64,000 nucleotides of DNA. Origin: Spirosoma fluviale. Lineage in GTDB: Bacteria; Bacteroidota; Bacteroidia; Cytophagales; Spirosomataceae. Positions within the stretch are counted from its first letter, which is position 1; the number at the start of each line of letters is the position of its first letter. Below the pieces are notes generated by a model. That model worked only from the letters and a program-made list of their open reading frames with translations, searched no databases and was not told where the DNA came from. Below are positions 14,498 to 23,645 of the stretch, piece by piece. The translations under genes were made by a program, and so were the position numbers. The stretch is taken from contig NZ_OCNH01000010.1 in assembly GCF_900230225.1 (NCBI RefSeq), forward strand, positions 62,001 to 126,000, read 5' to 3'.

Positions 14498-16393
14498 TCA
14501 CGGCCGGGCGGGACGCCCGGTGTTACCTTTCCAGACGTTGTTCTGCTCGTCGGCGTCCATGAAGATGCCGCCTTCCAGACGAACCGACGCAACCTTCTTT
14601 TTGACCGGAATCTTTACGATGGCAAGGCGCTGGTTCGCCTGCCAGATAGCCGGTGTTTGGTGAACTGTCTGTGACGTGCCATCGGTAAAGGTCACAATAA
14701 CATCCGTTGGGGCCACGTAGCCGCCAATGTTCTGAATCGTGACGCTACAAAGTGTGGGCGTCATGGCAACGTTCTGAATGGCGAGGTCAATGTAGTTGTT
14801 GCTGAAAAACCAGTTGCTCCAGAACCAGTTCAGGTCTTTGCCCGATGCGTTGTTAAAACTGTAGAACATATCCCAGGGCGTGGGGTGTTTGCCGTGCCAG
14901 CGAGCCATGAATTCGAGCAGGCTCTTTTTAAAATCGGCATCGCCCAGCAGCTCTTTCAGCGCCAGATAGCCCAGCGCGGCTTTCCCGTACTCGTTGTTGC
15001 CCATGGCTGCCCCGCTCAGCACGTTGGCAGGGGTAATGATCGGCAAATCCTGCTCCGCCGACGGGTCTTTTATCCAGCCTTTTACCCGGAATAGCTGGAA
15101 GTTTTGTCGGGCCTGATCGTTGCCCAAATCAGCCTGGCTGATCAGGTATTCGAAAGCCGTCACCCAGCCTTCGTCCATAAATCCGTAGCGCGTTTCGTTG
15201 ATGCCCATGTAGAACGGGAACCAGGTGTGGGCAATCTCGTGCTCGGCCACGAACCGCGAGAAGTTCAGGTCGTTCGTACTTCCGTCATTCACCATCATAG
15301 GGTATTCCATGTCCGCAAACCCTTGAACGATGGTCGTTTTGGAGTAGGGGTAAGGCACGCCCGGCGTGTTGTTGGAAAACCAGTCGAGCGCGTGCCGACC
15401 AAAACCTACCATCTCGTGAAAATCGGTTGCATTGTCCAGAAAAGCCGCCTGCACACTGGATCGGCGGTTTGTTTTTTTATCGACCACCACGCTCGATGCA
15501 TCCCAGACATACTGGTTGCTGATGCACAGTGCCATATCGGGTACATAGCTGGCTTTCCATTTCCATGAATTGACCGGTTGCTGGGTCGTTACATTTTTGG
15601 TGGCCAGATCGGCGAGGGTGGCTACGTGGATGATGGAGTCCGTTTGCAGGGATTCGCTCAGGCGTTTGGCGTAGGTGGGTTGCAGTACTTCGGCAGCATT
15701 CTGCAAATCGCCGGTAGCCCAGACGAGGTAATCTTTCGGTACATTGACCGTGAGGGTATAGTCATTGAAGTCGTTGTAAAACTCCTGTGCTTCAGTAAAC
15801 GTGGTACGGTCCCAGCCGTAGTAATCGTCCATGACGGCCACTCGTGGGTAGAAGTAAGCCAGGAAAAACGTCGTTGAATCCAGTACACCTTCGCGCCCGC
15901 TTTCCTTAGAAACATCGTAATGCCATTCGAAGGCCAGCTTTATCGAGTCATGGGGCATGAGGGGCTGCGTCAGCGCCACCTGCCGTTGGGTGGCGTTACC
16001 GGCATCGCGCCAGATTTTATCGTTTTTGCCTTCGGTATACTTGTCAATGTGAATCCCGGAGGTCATATACTCGGCCGAAGCGGGCGACTGACGTACCGCA
16101 CCGGGTTTGTGGCTATTCAGGATCAACTTGAAGACGAGCGATCTCAGCGTATCTGGACTGTTGTTGATGTACGTAATCTCTTCTGTCCCGCGAATGGTTC
16201 GGTTGGGGGGCGTGGCCGTAATGGTGATGTTGTACCGGGCGAAATTCTGCCAGTAGTTTTTGCCGGGTCGGCCATCCAGTGAGCGGGTTCCTTTCTGGTA
16301 CGCCTGCTTCACGTTGCGCGGCATGTATAAACCCTGAGCCGTTACGGTTCCGCCAAGAATGGCAAGGCAAAAAGCGAGAATGAGTGGTTTCAT
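14498..16393 (-). CDS. M1-family (aminopeptidase N-like) exported metallopeptidase
   Basis: A 631-residue protein starting at ATG 16393 (signal peptide MKPLILAFCLAILGGTVTA). The frame is open 30 codons further, but that extension (MPTVPVGRVVAKG) is translated from the REPIN-like repeat at 16415-16486 and should be ignored. The zinc site is HEIAH (385-389) plus the downstream Glu408 in FMDEGW; the substrate-binding motif in place of GAMEN reads GFADMEYPM. M1 enzymes remove N-terminal amino acids from peptides in a zinc-dependent manner. The last residues (NTGRPARP) are encoded by a GC-rich hairpin (14504-14520), so the C-terminus may be recently altered. Confidence 0.9.
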   Translation of the reverse strand: MKPLILAFCLAILGGTVTAQGLYMPRNVKQAYQKGTRSLDGRPGKNYWQNFARYNITITATPPNRTIRGTEEITYINNSPDTLRSLVFKLILNSHKPGAVRQSPASAEYMTSGIHIDKYTEGKNDKIWRDAGNATQRQVALTQPLMPHDSIKLAFEWHYDVSKESGREGVLDSTTFFLAYFYPRVAVMDDYYGWDRTTFTEAQEFYNDFNDYTLTVNVPKDYLVWATGDLQNAAEVLQPTYAKRLSESLQTDSIIHVATLADLATKNVTTQQPVNSWKWKASYVPDMALCISNQYVWDASSVVVDKKTNRRSSVQAAFLDNATDFHEMVGFGRHALDWFSNNTPGVPYPYSKTTIVQGFADMEYPMMVNDGSTNDLNFSRFVAEHEIAHTWFPFYMGINETRYGFMDEGWVTAFEYLISQADLGNDQARQNFQLFRVKGWIKDPSAEQDLPIITPANVLSGAAMGNNEYGKAALGYLALKELLGDADFKKSLLEFMARWHGKHPTPWDMFYSFNNASGKDLNWFWSNWFFSNNYIDLAIQNVAMTPTLCSVTIQNIGGYVAPTDVIVTFTDGTSQTVHQTPAIWQANQRLAIVKIPVKKKVASVRLEGGIFMDADEQNNVWKGNTGRPARP

Positions 16394-16414
16394 GGAAATA
16401 GGTTGGTAGTTAGT

Positions 16415-16486
16415 GTAGTGCCGACCGTCCCGGTCGGGCGGCTGGCCTTTAGCAACTACTCGCCCGACCGGGACGGTCGGCACTAC
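16415..16486. repeat. REPIN-like inverted repeat, copy 2
   Basis: Arms 16415-16440 and 16461-16486 are perfect complements (26 bp, extending one more pair at each outer end) around a 20-base loop. Each arm contains the core CCGACCGTCCCGGTCGGG, shared with 19627-19703 and with the diverged copy at 1505-1619. It sits in the gap between the M1 and M20 peptidase genes, both on the minus strand, so it is not at a convergent gene end. A dispersed repeat family mobilised by a transposase elsewhere in the genome is the leading explanation. Confidence 0.85.
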
Positions 16487-16536
16487 AGCCCTGCAAGCTA
16501 CTAAAAAGATGTTATTGGTAGGAACGGCTAAGCCGT

Positions 16537-17898
16537 TTACCGCCGTTTCCCCGCTTTCGCTTTCGGGGCTGTCGTTCCCTTATCCAGCCCGGCTTCGGCC
16601 AGCAGGACCAGCAGAATGCGTTGCATGCCGAGGTAACCTTTGTCGTTCAGCCACCACTCGTTCAGGGAGTGTTCGCCCCCGCCGATCCCGCCACTTCCGA
16701 TGGTGACCGCCGGAATCCCCAGCGCAATGGGCGTATTGGCGTTTGTTGAGGCCACATCCAGTTGAGGAGCTACGTTCATGTAACTGGTAGCGGCCATAGC
16801 CCGCTGAACGATAGCCGCCGATGCATCGGTTTTGCCCGATGGCCGATCGCCGATTTTTTTCACTTCTACGGTCAGGTCCGGGCCTTGCCGTTTGATTCCG
16901 TTCTCTTCTTTCAAGGCCCGCTGAACAGCCGCCTGCAACAACTGGTCGACTTCGTTGAGTTTCTCCGGACTTTCAGAACGCATGTCGATCTCCATCCACG
17001 ACTCGTACGGAATGGCATTGACGGAGGTGCCGCCGTTAATTACGCTGACGCTGTAGGTTGTTTTAACGCCCTGCCGCGTCACCTTATCGGCTTCGGCCGT
17101 AAAGTAATAAATCGCTTTCCCAAGGGCACTGTGCGGGTTGACAATGCCGAAGGAGCCATACGAGTGCCCACCCGGTCCTTTGAACGTAATCCGGTACCGG
17201 TGCGAACCCAGCCCCCGGTGAACGATGCTGCTGATGCCGTCGCCATCCACGGCAATGTAAGAATCGACTTTAGGACCGCCTTTCCGGAGGAGGTGCTTCA
17301 CCCCACGGAGGTCGCCCAGGCCTTCTTCACCCACCGCGCCAACAAACAGTACGTCGGCATCGGTCTCGATCGAGGCAGCTTCCATGCCCTTTAGAACGGC
17401 CAGAATGGCGGTTAATCCACGTGTGTCATCCCCCACGCCGGGTGCGTAAAGAGTGTCGCCTTTATGTTTTACGTTCACGTCGGTGCCTTCGGGGAAGACG
17501 GTGTCCAGGTGCGATTCGACAACCACCGTCTTGGTACCCGTACGGCCTTTTCGTTTGGCGATTACGTTGCTCACCTCGTCGATCCAGACCGAATCGGCCC
17601 CGGCTTCTTTGAGCATGGCCGCGTATTTTTTAGCCCGCACCGTTTCCTTGAAGGGCGGAGAAGGTGTCTCGGTCAGGTTGATCAGATCTTTCATCGTCTG
17701 AGGTTCCAGATCAACGAAAAACTGAAAGGCTTTTTTTACTGAAGGCTGAGCGGCCAGGGCATTCACTTCATCAACGTAACGCTTCTCAACGCCCGAAGGA
17801 GCTTGTGTTTTTGAGGGGGTCTGTTGCGCCTGGAGCGGTTGCGAAATTGAAAAAAGAGAAATGAATGCCAGAGAAGGGAGAGCAAGTACTCGATTCAT
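16537..17898 (-). CDS. M20-family metallopeptidase (dipeptidase-like)
   Basis: A 453-residue exported enzyme with a signal peptide ending near ISQPLQAQ. M20 landmarks: VVESHLDTVFPEG (first metal ligand and the general HxD motif), PGVGDDTRGLTAIL (bridging Asp), GAVGEEGLGDLRG (catalytic Glu pair), GHSYGSFG at the dimerisation/lid start, and a C-terminal GSGGIGGGEHSLNEW carrying the last metal-binding His. Such enzymes cleave small peptides, N-acyl amino acids or related amide bonds with two zinc or cobalt ions. The substrate is not determined. It lies upstream of, and on the same strand as, the M1 peptidase gene; both are presumably periplasmic and might work on the same peptides. Confidence 0.86.
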   Translation of the reverse strand: MNRVLALPSLAFISLFSISQPLQAQQTPSKTQAPSGVEKRYVDEVNALAAQPSVKKAFQFFVDLEPQTMKDLINLTETPSPPFKETVRAKKYAAMLKEAGADSVWIDEVSNVIAKRKGRTGTKTVVVESHLDTVFPEGTDVNVKHKGDTLYAPGVGDDTRGLTAILAVLKGMEAASIETDADVLFVGAVGEEGLGDLRGVKHLLRKGGPKVDSYIAVDGDGISSIVHRGLGSHRYRITFKGPGGHSYGSFGIVNPHSALGKAIYYFTAEADKVTRQGVKTTYSVSVINGGTSVNAIPYESWMEIDMRSESPEKLNEVDQLLQAAVQRALKEENGIKRQGPDLTVEVKKIGDRPSGKTDASAAIVQRAMAATSYMNVAPQLDVASTNANTPIALGIPAVTIGSGGIGGGEHSLNEWWLNDKGYLGMQRILLVLLAEAGLDKGTTAPKAKAGKRR

Positions 17899-18041
17899 AG
17901 GAAGTGTAAAAGCACCAAAACGTGCTGAAAGAAATATGAAATTAAACTATTTGAGGTTCTGAGTTTTTATTCGGCTTAAAAGCGTATCATTATGCTGAAA
18001 ACTCACTGTACTAGCGCCAAAGTTATTGTTTATTCTGCTAA

Positions 18042-19622
18042 ATGAAGAAATACATAATTTCTCTTTCTCTTCTTTATATTGTTATGATTGCGTCCGTTTG
18101 CGGCCAGTCTTTCAATGCTAAAACCATTCCCGAAGCCACCGTCACCAGTTTGCACACTGCTATGCAGGCGGGTAAACTAACCGCCGTTCAACTGGTACAA
18201 CTGTATCTGGACCGGATCGAGGCCTACGATAAACAGGGGCCTTACCTGAACGCCATCATTATGGTCAATCCCAAAGCCCTGTCCGAAGCCCGGAGGCTCG
18301 ATTCACTCTACAAGGTAACCGGCAAACTGGTTGGGCCGCTGCATGGCATTCCGGTAATCGTGAAAGATAATTACGATACCTACGACATGCCCACCACCAA
18401 CGGCACATTGGCCATGAAGAAGTCGATCCCACCTGACGATGCCTTTGTTGTGCGAAAAATCCGGGAGGCCGGGGCCATTATCATTGCCAAGTCAAATCTG
18501 GCGGAGTTTGCCTATTCGGGGCAGTTTTCGGTAAGCTCTATTTTGCCGGGCTACTCCCGAAATCCCTATGACACCAAGCGAACAACGGCGGGGTCAAGTG
18601 GGGGGACGGCGGCTGCTGTTACCGCTAATTTCGGGGTTATTGGCCTCGGAACGGATACCGGAAGCTCCATTCGCGGCCCGGCGTCGCACCAGAGTCTGGT
18701 GGGTTTTCGGCCAACGCTGGGTCTCGTTAGCCGCGATGGCATTGCACCCCTGGCGATGACCAACGATACCGGCGGACCCATCTGCCGGACGGTGGAAGAT
18801 GCCGTTCGGGTACTCGATGTGATTGCTGGCTACGACAAAGCCGATACGGTAACGAAACGCAGCGAGGGGAAAATTCCACAAACGTATCGGCAGTTTCTGG
18901 ACAAAGACGGGCTCAAGGGAGCGAGGATCGGTGTTTTTCGCCAGATGGTCATGCCGAAGAATTCAGACCCGCAGGTGTACGCGCTCTTCAACAAAGCTCT
19001 CGATGAACTTCGGGCTGCAGGAGCCATTGTGATCGACTCCGTTCGGGTGCCCCAACTCGACACGATCAATAAGTCCTTCGACACCATTCCGCAGCTTCGG
19101 CGCGATTTCAATTTGTACCTGGCCAGTCTGGGACCCAATGCACCGCATAAAACGCTGGAATCCATTGTTAAATCACGCCAGTTTCATCCTTATCTGGAAA
19201 AAGGGTTGCTGGATGCCATAGCGGACACGCTGGCACCGGAAGCGCACAAAGGCTGGGGTAAGAACCTGGCACTGCGGGAGCGGCTTCGGCAATTGTTGCT
19301 GCGGGCGATGGATTCCACGCAGGTCGATGCGCTCGTATATCCGTCGTTCAGTTACCCGCCCCGGCTCATCGGCGATCTGAATACGCCTTCCGGAACGAAT
19401 AATAATGCCTTGTCGCCCCCAACGGGATTCCCGGCCTTCTCGGTGCCGATGGGCTTTACCTACGGCGTGTTGCCCGCCGGATTGCAGTTTTTCGGCAGGC
19501 CGTTCAGTGAACCAACACTGATAAAACTGGCGTATGCCTACGAACAGGCCACCCACCACCGCCGACCGCCGGAAAGTACACCCCCGCTGTCGAAGAAAAA
19601 GCACAAAGCAGTGGTGCAGTAG
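18042..19622 (+). CDS. amidase-signature-family enzyme, exported
   Basis: A 526-residue protein with an N-terminal signal peptide (about 1-22). The amidase signature is complete: the catalytic lysine in VIVKDNYDT (Lys108), the cis-serine pair in TTAGSSGGTA (Ser185/186) and the nucleophile in GTDTGSSIRGPA (Ser209). The Ser-cisSer-Lys triad hydrolyses amide bonds in peptides, fatty acid amides or aromatic amides; typical length is 450-550, so this is full length. Substrate unknown. It is divergent from the M20 peptidase gene, with 143 bases between them, and is followed by REPIN-like repeat copy 3. Context with several peptidases suggests peptide or amide scavenging. Confidence 0.88.
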   Translation: MKKYIISLSLLYIVMIASVCGQSFNAKTIPEATVTSLHTAMQAGKLTAVQLVQLYLDRIEAYDKQGPYLNAIIMVNPKALSEARRLDSLYKVTGKLVGPLHGIPVIVKDNYDTYDMPTTNGTLAMKKSIPPDDAFVVRKIREAGAIIIAKSNLAEFAYSGQFSVSSILPGYSRNPYDTKRTTAGSSGGTAAAVTANFGVIGLGTDTGSSIRGPASHQSLVGFRPTLGLVSRDGIAPLAMTNDTGGPICRTVEDAVRVLDVIAGYDKADTVTKRSEGKIPQTYRQFLDKDGLKGARIGVFRQMVMPKNSDPQVYALFNKALDELRAAGAIVIDSVRVPQLDTINKSFDTIPQLRRDFNLYLASLGPNAPHKTLESIVKSRQFHPYLEKGLLDAIADTLAPEAHKGWGKNLALRERLRQLLLRAMDSTQVDALVYPSFSYPPRLIGDLNTPSGTNNNALSPPTGFPAFSVPMGFTYGVLPAGLQFFGRPFSEPTLIKLAYAYEQATHHRRPPESTPPLSKKKHKAVVQ

Positions 19623-19626
19623 TAAC

Positions 19627-19703
19627 GTAATGCCGACCGTCCCGGTCGGGTGTGAATCTAATATTTTGTCTTCTTCACACCCGACCGGGACGGTCGGCAC
19701 TAC
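19627..19703. repeat. REPIN-like inverted repeat, copy 3
   Basis: Arms pair over 30 positions (19627-19656 with 19674-19703) with one mismatch. The core CCGACCGTCCCGGTCGGG is identical to that of copy 2. It fills the short gap between the amidase gene and the converging DUF892 gene, so here it could also act as a transcript end. The loop sequence differs completely from the other copies. Confidence 0.85.
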
Positions 19704-19707
19704 AACA

Positions 19708-20346
19708 CTAAATCCCTAACGGACCGCCCAGCGTAATGTCTGAGTCGGAACCGTGCGGGACAGGACGGCTGGCGTGGTGGCTGCCGGGATGTTTTTCCTC
19801 TTCCTCTTTGGAGCGCTTGTTGACGAAGGTTTGAGCCAGGATAGTCAGTTTTCGATCTTCTTCCTTTTCCTCTTCCAGCGTCTTTTCAATTAATTCGGCC
19901 GACTGGCTGAAATCAAGCGTGCGGGCTAATGTAAGGAGTGAACCATAGGCTGCAATTTCATAGTGCTCAATCTTTTGGGCTGCAATAATGAGTCCGGCGT
20001 CGCGTGTCAGCGAACCCGATTCTGTTTCCGAAACAACTCGTTTTGAATCGCTGATCAGTCCGTCGATGCCATCTGACAGGTGTATATCGATTTTTATACC
20101 GATAATCCTGAATATTTCTTCCAGTCGCTCAACCTGAATATGGCTCTGCTCCTGATGCGCCAGAAAAGCACTGCGGACTTCATTCGTTGTGCTTGCTTCG
20201 GCCTGGTCGCCCAGGGCATCGACGGCTCGCTTCTCTGCATAGTAAACGCTTTTTAGCTCACTAATAAAGAGGTCGCGTAATCCTTCGTCGGTGTTGGAAT
20301 CGTTACCACTAAAAAAACTTGCTATCCGGTCTGCCAGGTTTGCCAT
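19708..20346 (-). CDS. DUF892/YciF-like ferritin-fold stress protein
   Basis: A 212-residue helical protein. The sequence DLFISELKSVYYAEKRAVDAL at the N-terminus, QSHIQVERLEEIF in the middle and QKIEHYEIAAYG further on are the four-helix bundle landmarks of the DUF892 family, whose E. coli member YciF is a stress-induced ferritin-like dimer that can bind iron. Glu and His residues that would bind metal are present. The C-terminus after about residue 175 is a low-complexity tail (KRSKEEEEKHPGSHHASRP). The start has a short 5' leader and a 7-bp inverted repeat in its upstream region (20407-20424). Cytoplasmic. Confidence 0.82.
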   Translation of the reverse strand: MANLADRIASFFSGNDSNTDEGLRDLFISELKSVYYAEKRAVDALGDQAEASTTNEVRSAFLAHQEQSHIQVERLEEIFRIIGIKIDIHLSDGIDGLISDSKRVVSETESGSLTRDAGLIIAAQKIEHYEIAAYGSLLTLARTLDFSQSAELIEKTLEEEKEEDRKLTILAQTFVNKRSKEEEEKHPGSHHASRPVPHGSDSDITLGGPLGI

Positions 20347-20406
20347 GCTGATTAACTAATTAAATGTAAGCTACTTATTTTAAGGTGTATTATCCAAATT
20401 TGTGCC

Positions 20407-20424
20407 AACTGATGATTATCAGTT
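20407..20424. promoter_or_regulatory. 7-bp inverted repeat, candidate operator upstream of the DUF892 gene
   Basis: AACTGAT, four bases, ATCAGTT. It lies 61 bases upstream of the DUF892 start in a 222-base gap with no other gene-like content (20347-20568). Size suits a dimeric repressor, but chance occurrence is possible. I saw no confident -7 box in this gap. Confidence 0.3.
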
Positions 20425-20568
20425 AGTTGCTTGGCGATGTAGTGTATTTTGATTCTGTTTTTCCACAGCGTTTACCGTAGATTTTTAACCCCGTCTTTAC
20501 CGGATGTATTATTGCATTAACGGCTGGCCCACTATCAATCGCTATACAGTAAGGCTAAATTATTTAGG

Positions 20569-22311
20569 TCAATAACCGGCAGCCTGCCCATCTTTACGCA
20601 TCTCCGTTGCTCCCCGGTAAATTCGATTGACAGGGTCCCATTGAATAGCCTGATAGCCCCCGAAAAAATCGGTTGTTGCGAGGTGGTGTCCGCGCTTTTC
20701 CAGTTCAGTTCTGACGTCGGCGGAGATGCCGCTTTCCAGGGCCAGTTTCCCACCATCGGTCATGACGGTGCCGATGGGTTCACTACTGCCCGAGTGGCTG
20801 AACCGGGCGGCATCACCAGCTTCCTGTACATTCATGCCAAAGTCGATGATGTTGCACAATACCTGAACGTGACCCTGCGGTTGCATAGCGCCCCCCATGA
20901 CCCCAAAGCTTAGAAACGGTTCACCATTTTTGGTAACGAAACCCGGAATGATCGTATTGAATGGCCGTTTGGCCGGGGCATAAACGTTAGCATGACCGGC
21001 TTCCAGATTAAAGCTCGTGCCCCGGTTATGAAGAACAAAACCGAGGCCATCCGGCACCATGCCGCTGCCAAATTCCAGCATATTGCTCTGGATGAGCGAT
21101 ACCATATTGCCCTGCTCATCGGCTACAGTCAGGTAAACGGTGTCGCCCGTGCGGAGGGCCGGGTCACCCGCATCCAGTCGCTCGGCCGCTTTCTTGGGGT
21201 CGATGAGTTTGCGCCGGTTGGCCGCGTAGTCCCTGGAAAGCAACCCGCTAACGGGTAGGTTGGAAAACTCGGGATCGGCGTAGTACCTGGCCCGGTCTTC
21301 AAAGGCTAGTTTTTTGGCTTCGACCAATAGATGCAGATAGTCGGCGCTGTTATGTCCTAAGCTTTTGAGATCATAACCTTCCAGTAGGTTGAGCATCTGC
21401 AAAACGGCTATTCCTTGTCCATTGGGCGGTAGTTCAAAGACGTCATAGCCTCGGTAGTTTACCGAAACCGGCTCGACCCAGGTGCTTTTACAAGCGGCCA
21501 GATCGGCTTTGCGGAGATACAAGCCTGCCCGACGGGCGTACCGGTCCATAGCCTCGGCCAGATTGCCTTTGTAGAACGCATCCCGACCACCGGCAGCTAT
21601 TTTTTCGTACGTAACTGCCAGGTCCGGGTTACTAAATACTTGTCCTTCAACGGGTGCTTTGCCGTTGATCAGAAACGTACGGCGGAAGTTGTCGAACTCT
21701 TGAACAATGTCCTCGCTGGCGGCCAACCGGGCTGCGGCCACCTGCCAGGAATAGGCAATTACCTGCGGTACCGGAACGCCTTCGCGTGCGTAGCGAATAC
21801 TGGGTGCCAGCAGCGTACGAACGGGCAACTTACCAAACCGCTGGTGCAACGTAAACCAGCCATCTACCGCGCCCGGAACCGATACGGACAACGGGCCATA
21901 TAAGGGGATTTGCGTTCGGTTTCCTAATGCAGTACGTAACGCGCTGTATGTCAGACTTCCGGGTGATCTGCCGCTTGCGTTCAACCCATATAATTTATGA
22001 TCCTTCGCCGACCAGACAAGTGCAAAGAGGTCGCCCCCGATACCACCGTTATTCGGCTCAACCACGCCGAGGGCAGCATTGGCCGCAATGGCAGCATCGA
22101 CTGCCGTACCACCCTGTCTGAGAATGTCCAGCGCAATTTGTGTGGCCAGTGGGTGACTGGTAGCTACCATCCCGTGCCGCCCCAGAACTGGACTTCGCGT
22201 CGCAAAGTTAGGACCTGTAATCCGGTCGCCTTTACCGGTTGGCTGGCCGCACAAAGGGAATGTGACGAACAGTAGCAAACTCATAAAACGGGCAATGATC
22301 AGGGTATTCAT
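20569..22311 (-). CDS. ggt: gamma-glutamyltransferase
   Basis: A 580-residue precursor with a signal peptide. The N-terminal-nucleophile fold marks are clear: HGMVATSHPLATQIALDIL, GGIGGDLFALVW, and the processing site with the new N-terminal nucleophile Thr391 in GDTVYLTVADEQGN. C-terminal G-type loop residues follow in SFGVMGGAMQPQGHVQ. After autocleavage the enzyme transfers or hydrolyses gamma-glutamyl groups of glutathione and related peptides, usually in the periplasm. The subgroup, with Val after the catalytic Thr where classical enzymes have His, resembles YwrD-type proteins. The gene is in a minus-strand run with the GH5 gene; spacing of 51 bases suggests possible co-transcription. 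Confidence 0.88.
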   Translation of the reverse strand: MNTLIIARFMSLLLFVTFPLCGQPTGKGDRITGPNFATRSPVLGRHGMVATSHPLATQIALDILRQGGTAVDAAIAANAALGVVEPNNGGIGGDLFALVWSAKDHKLYGLNASGRSPGSLTYSALRTALGNRTQIPLYGPLSVSVPGAVDGWFTLHQRFGKLPVRTLLAPSIRYAREGVPVPQVIAYSWQVAAARLAASEDIVQEFDNFRRTFLINGKAPVEGQVFSNPDLAVTYEKIAAGGRDAFYKGNLAEAMDRYARRAGLYLRKADLAACKSTWVEPVSVNYRGYDVFELPPNGQGIAVLQMLNLLEGYDLKSLGHNSADYLHLLVEAKKLAFEDRARYYADPEFSNLPVSGLLSRDYAANRRKLIDPKKAAERLDAGDPALRTGDTVYLTVADEQGNMVSLIQSNMLEFGSGMVPDGLGFVLHNRGTSFNLEAGHANVYAPAKRPFNTIIPGFVTKNGEPFLSFGVMGGAMQPQGHVQVLCNIIDFGMNVQEAGDAARFSHSGSSEPIGTVMTDGGKLALESGISADVRTELEKRGHHLATTDFFGGYQAIQWDPVNRIYRGATEMRKDGQAAGY

Positions 22312-22362
22312 ACCGGAACAGATTGGTTAAAAAAAGAGATGTTCAACGGGCACTCGCTGAAT

Positions 22363-23511
22363 TTATACCTTTCTGATCAACTCCAGTAGTTTTCGGTCGA
22401 GCTTATAGCCGTGCCAGTCTTCATAAGCCACATCGGCCCGACCCGAATTCAGGATGCCGAAATCGCCGATGAACTCCCAAAGCGCAAAGCCAATGCCGTT
22501 TTTTGACAGGATGTCGAGTACATCCCCAAACCAGGCCAGGAACACATCGTGTGGCGTTTTATTCCAGCAACCGCACTCGCCACAATGCACACCAACGCCT
22601 TTATTGACCAACTCGATCCAGGGCTGGTAGAAGGTCTCCAGCATGGCCCGGCTCAGGTATTTGTCGCCCACCTGCCCCGGCCACTTGGGTTCGGGCAGAT
22701 GTTCCGGGTCTTTGTTGGCCCAGGGCGCTTTGTAATGTGAAATAGTGCCCGGATTATACCCCCGGCAGCTTTGGGCGATGTTGAGATCGGCGATGGATGG
22801 AATCACCGACGAGCCCGTATCGTTGCCATCGGCAATTATAAGGTGGTTCTTATTTTCTTTCCAGATGGCTTCAGAAGCGGCCAGCGCCACTTTTCGATAC
22901 ACCTCGCCCGGAACCGAACCCCGTTTGGAATGCTGGTCGTTCATGTCGGCCCGCATACCGGGTTCGTTCAGCAAATCGAAGCTGATTTTTTTGGCGGATA
23001 CATTTTTGTACCGTTTCGCCCACATATTCCAGTGGAAGCAGAAGGCATCCAGTGCCGCCTGATCGGTCCAGAGGTTATACGGTTCGTGGAAGCCCGCATT
23101 GACGCAATAGCCGGGTGCGCGGTGCAGGTTAAGGCTCACGTGCAGATTATGCTTGTGCGCCATAGTGACCAGCTCGTCAATCCGGTCGACGGCCCGTGGG
23201 TCGATCTGGTAAACTTCGTCGGGGGTGATGTTGCGGCTCCGGTCGAACTTCAGATAATACGGGTACGCCATTGGCAACCGGACGAAATCGAAACCCCAAT
23301 CCTGCATCCATTTGAGGTGGTCCTCGGTCGTGCCTTTCCGGCTTTTGGCGGGGTCGGGCGAAAAGAAGTCCAGCAGGTTAAACCCCTTCCACTTGGGCAG
23401 TTTGTTTCTGGCTGCGGTGACCGGGGCCGAACGGGCTAAAAGTTCGGTTCCGGTGGTGCTGAGGGCTGCCGTAAGCAAACCCGTGTTCTGAATAAACGTC
23501 CTTCGTTGCAT
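22363..23511 (-). CDS. GH5-family glycoside hydrolase (cellulase-like), exported
   Basis: A 382-residue enzyme with an N-terminal RRTFIQNTG motif followed by a hydrophobic stretch, consistent with a Tat-type signal. Cellulase (GH5) landmarks: DFVRLPMAYPYYL, the acid/base Glu183 in DLLNEPG, and the likely nucleophile Glu312 in VHCGECGCWN. The substrate could be cellulose, mannan or a beta-glucan. No carbohydrate-binding module is present. The gene is divergent from the sugar isomerase gene, and both are in a stretch of periplasmic carbohydrate and peptide enzymes. The start was taken at the first ATG because it includes the twin-arginine motif. Confidence 0.85.
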   Translation of the reverse strand: MQRRTFIQNTGLLTAALSTTGTELLARSAPVTAARNKLPKWKGFNLLDFFSPDPAKSRKGTTEDHLKWMQDWGFDFVRLPMAYPYYLKFDRSRNITPDEVYQIDPRAVDRIDELVTMAHKHNLHVSLNLHRAPGYCVNAGFHEPYNLWTDQAALDAFCFHWNMWAKRYKNVSAKKISFDLLNEPGMRADMNDQHSKRGSVPGEVYRKVALAASEAIWKENKNHLIIADGNDTGSSVIPSIADLNIAQSCRGYNPGTISHYKAPWANKDPEHLPEPKWPGQVGDKYLSRAMLETFYQPWIELVNKGVGVHCGECGCWNKTPHDVFLAWFGDVLDILSKNGIGFALWEFIGDFGILNSGRADVAYEDWHGYKLDRKLLELIRKV

Positions 23512-23645
23512 GGGAAAAAGAGGCTGTAAACCCGGTAATCTACTTGTCGATAGTCTGGCACATACAGTAAAAATAGTGCGTATAGCGCCTTATTGAGCGA
23601 AGCCTTGCTATTGAATGACAGGCATGAAAAGAAAAACCGTTAACC

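Noticed and set aside
16762-17742. Several + strand frames opposite the M20 peptidase gene
   Set aside because: The minus-strand frame carries all M20 motifs; the + frames show no family marks and are shadows of it.
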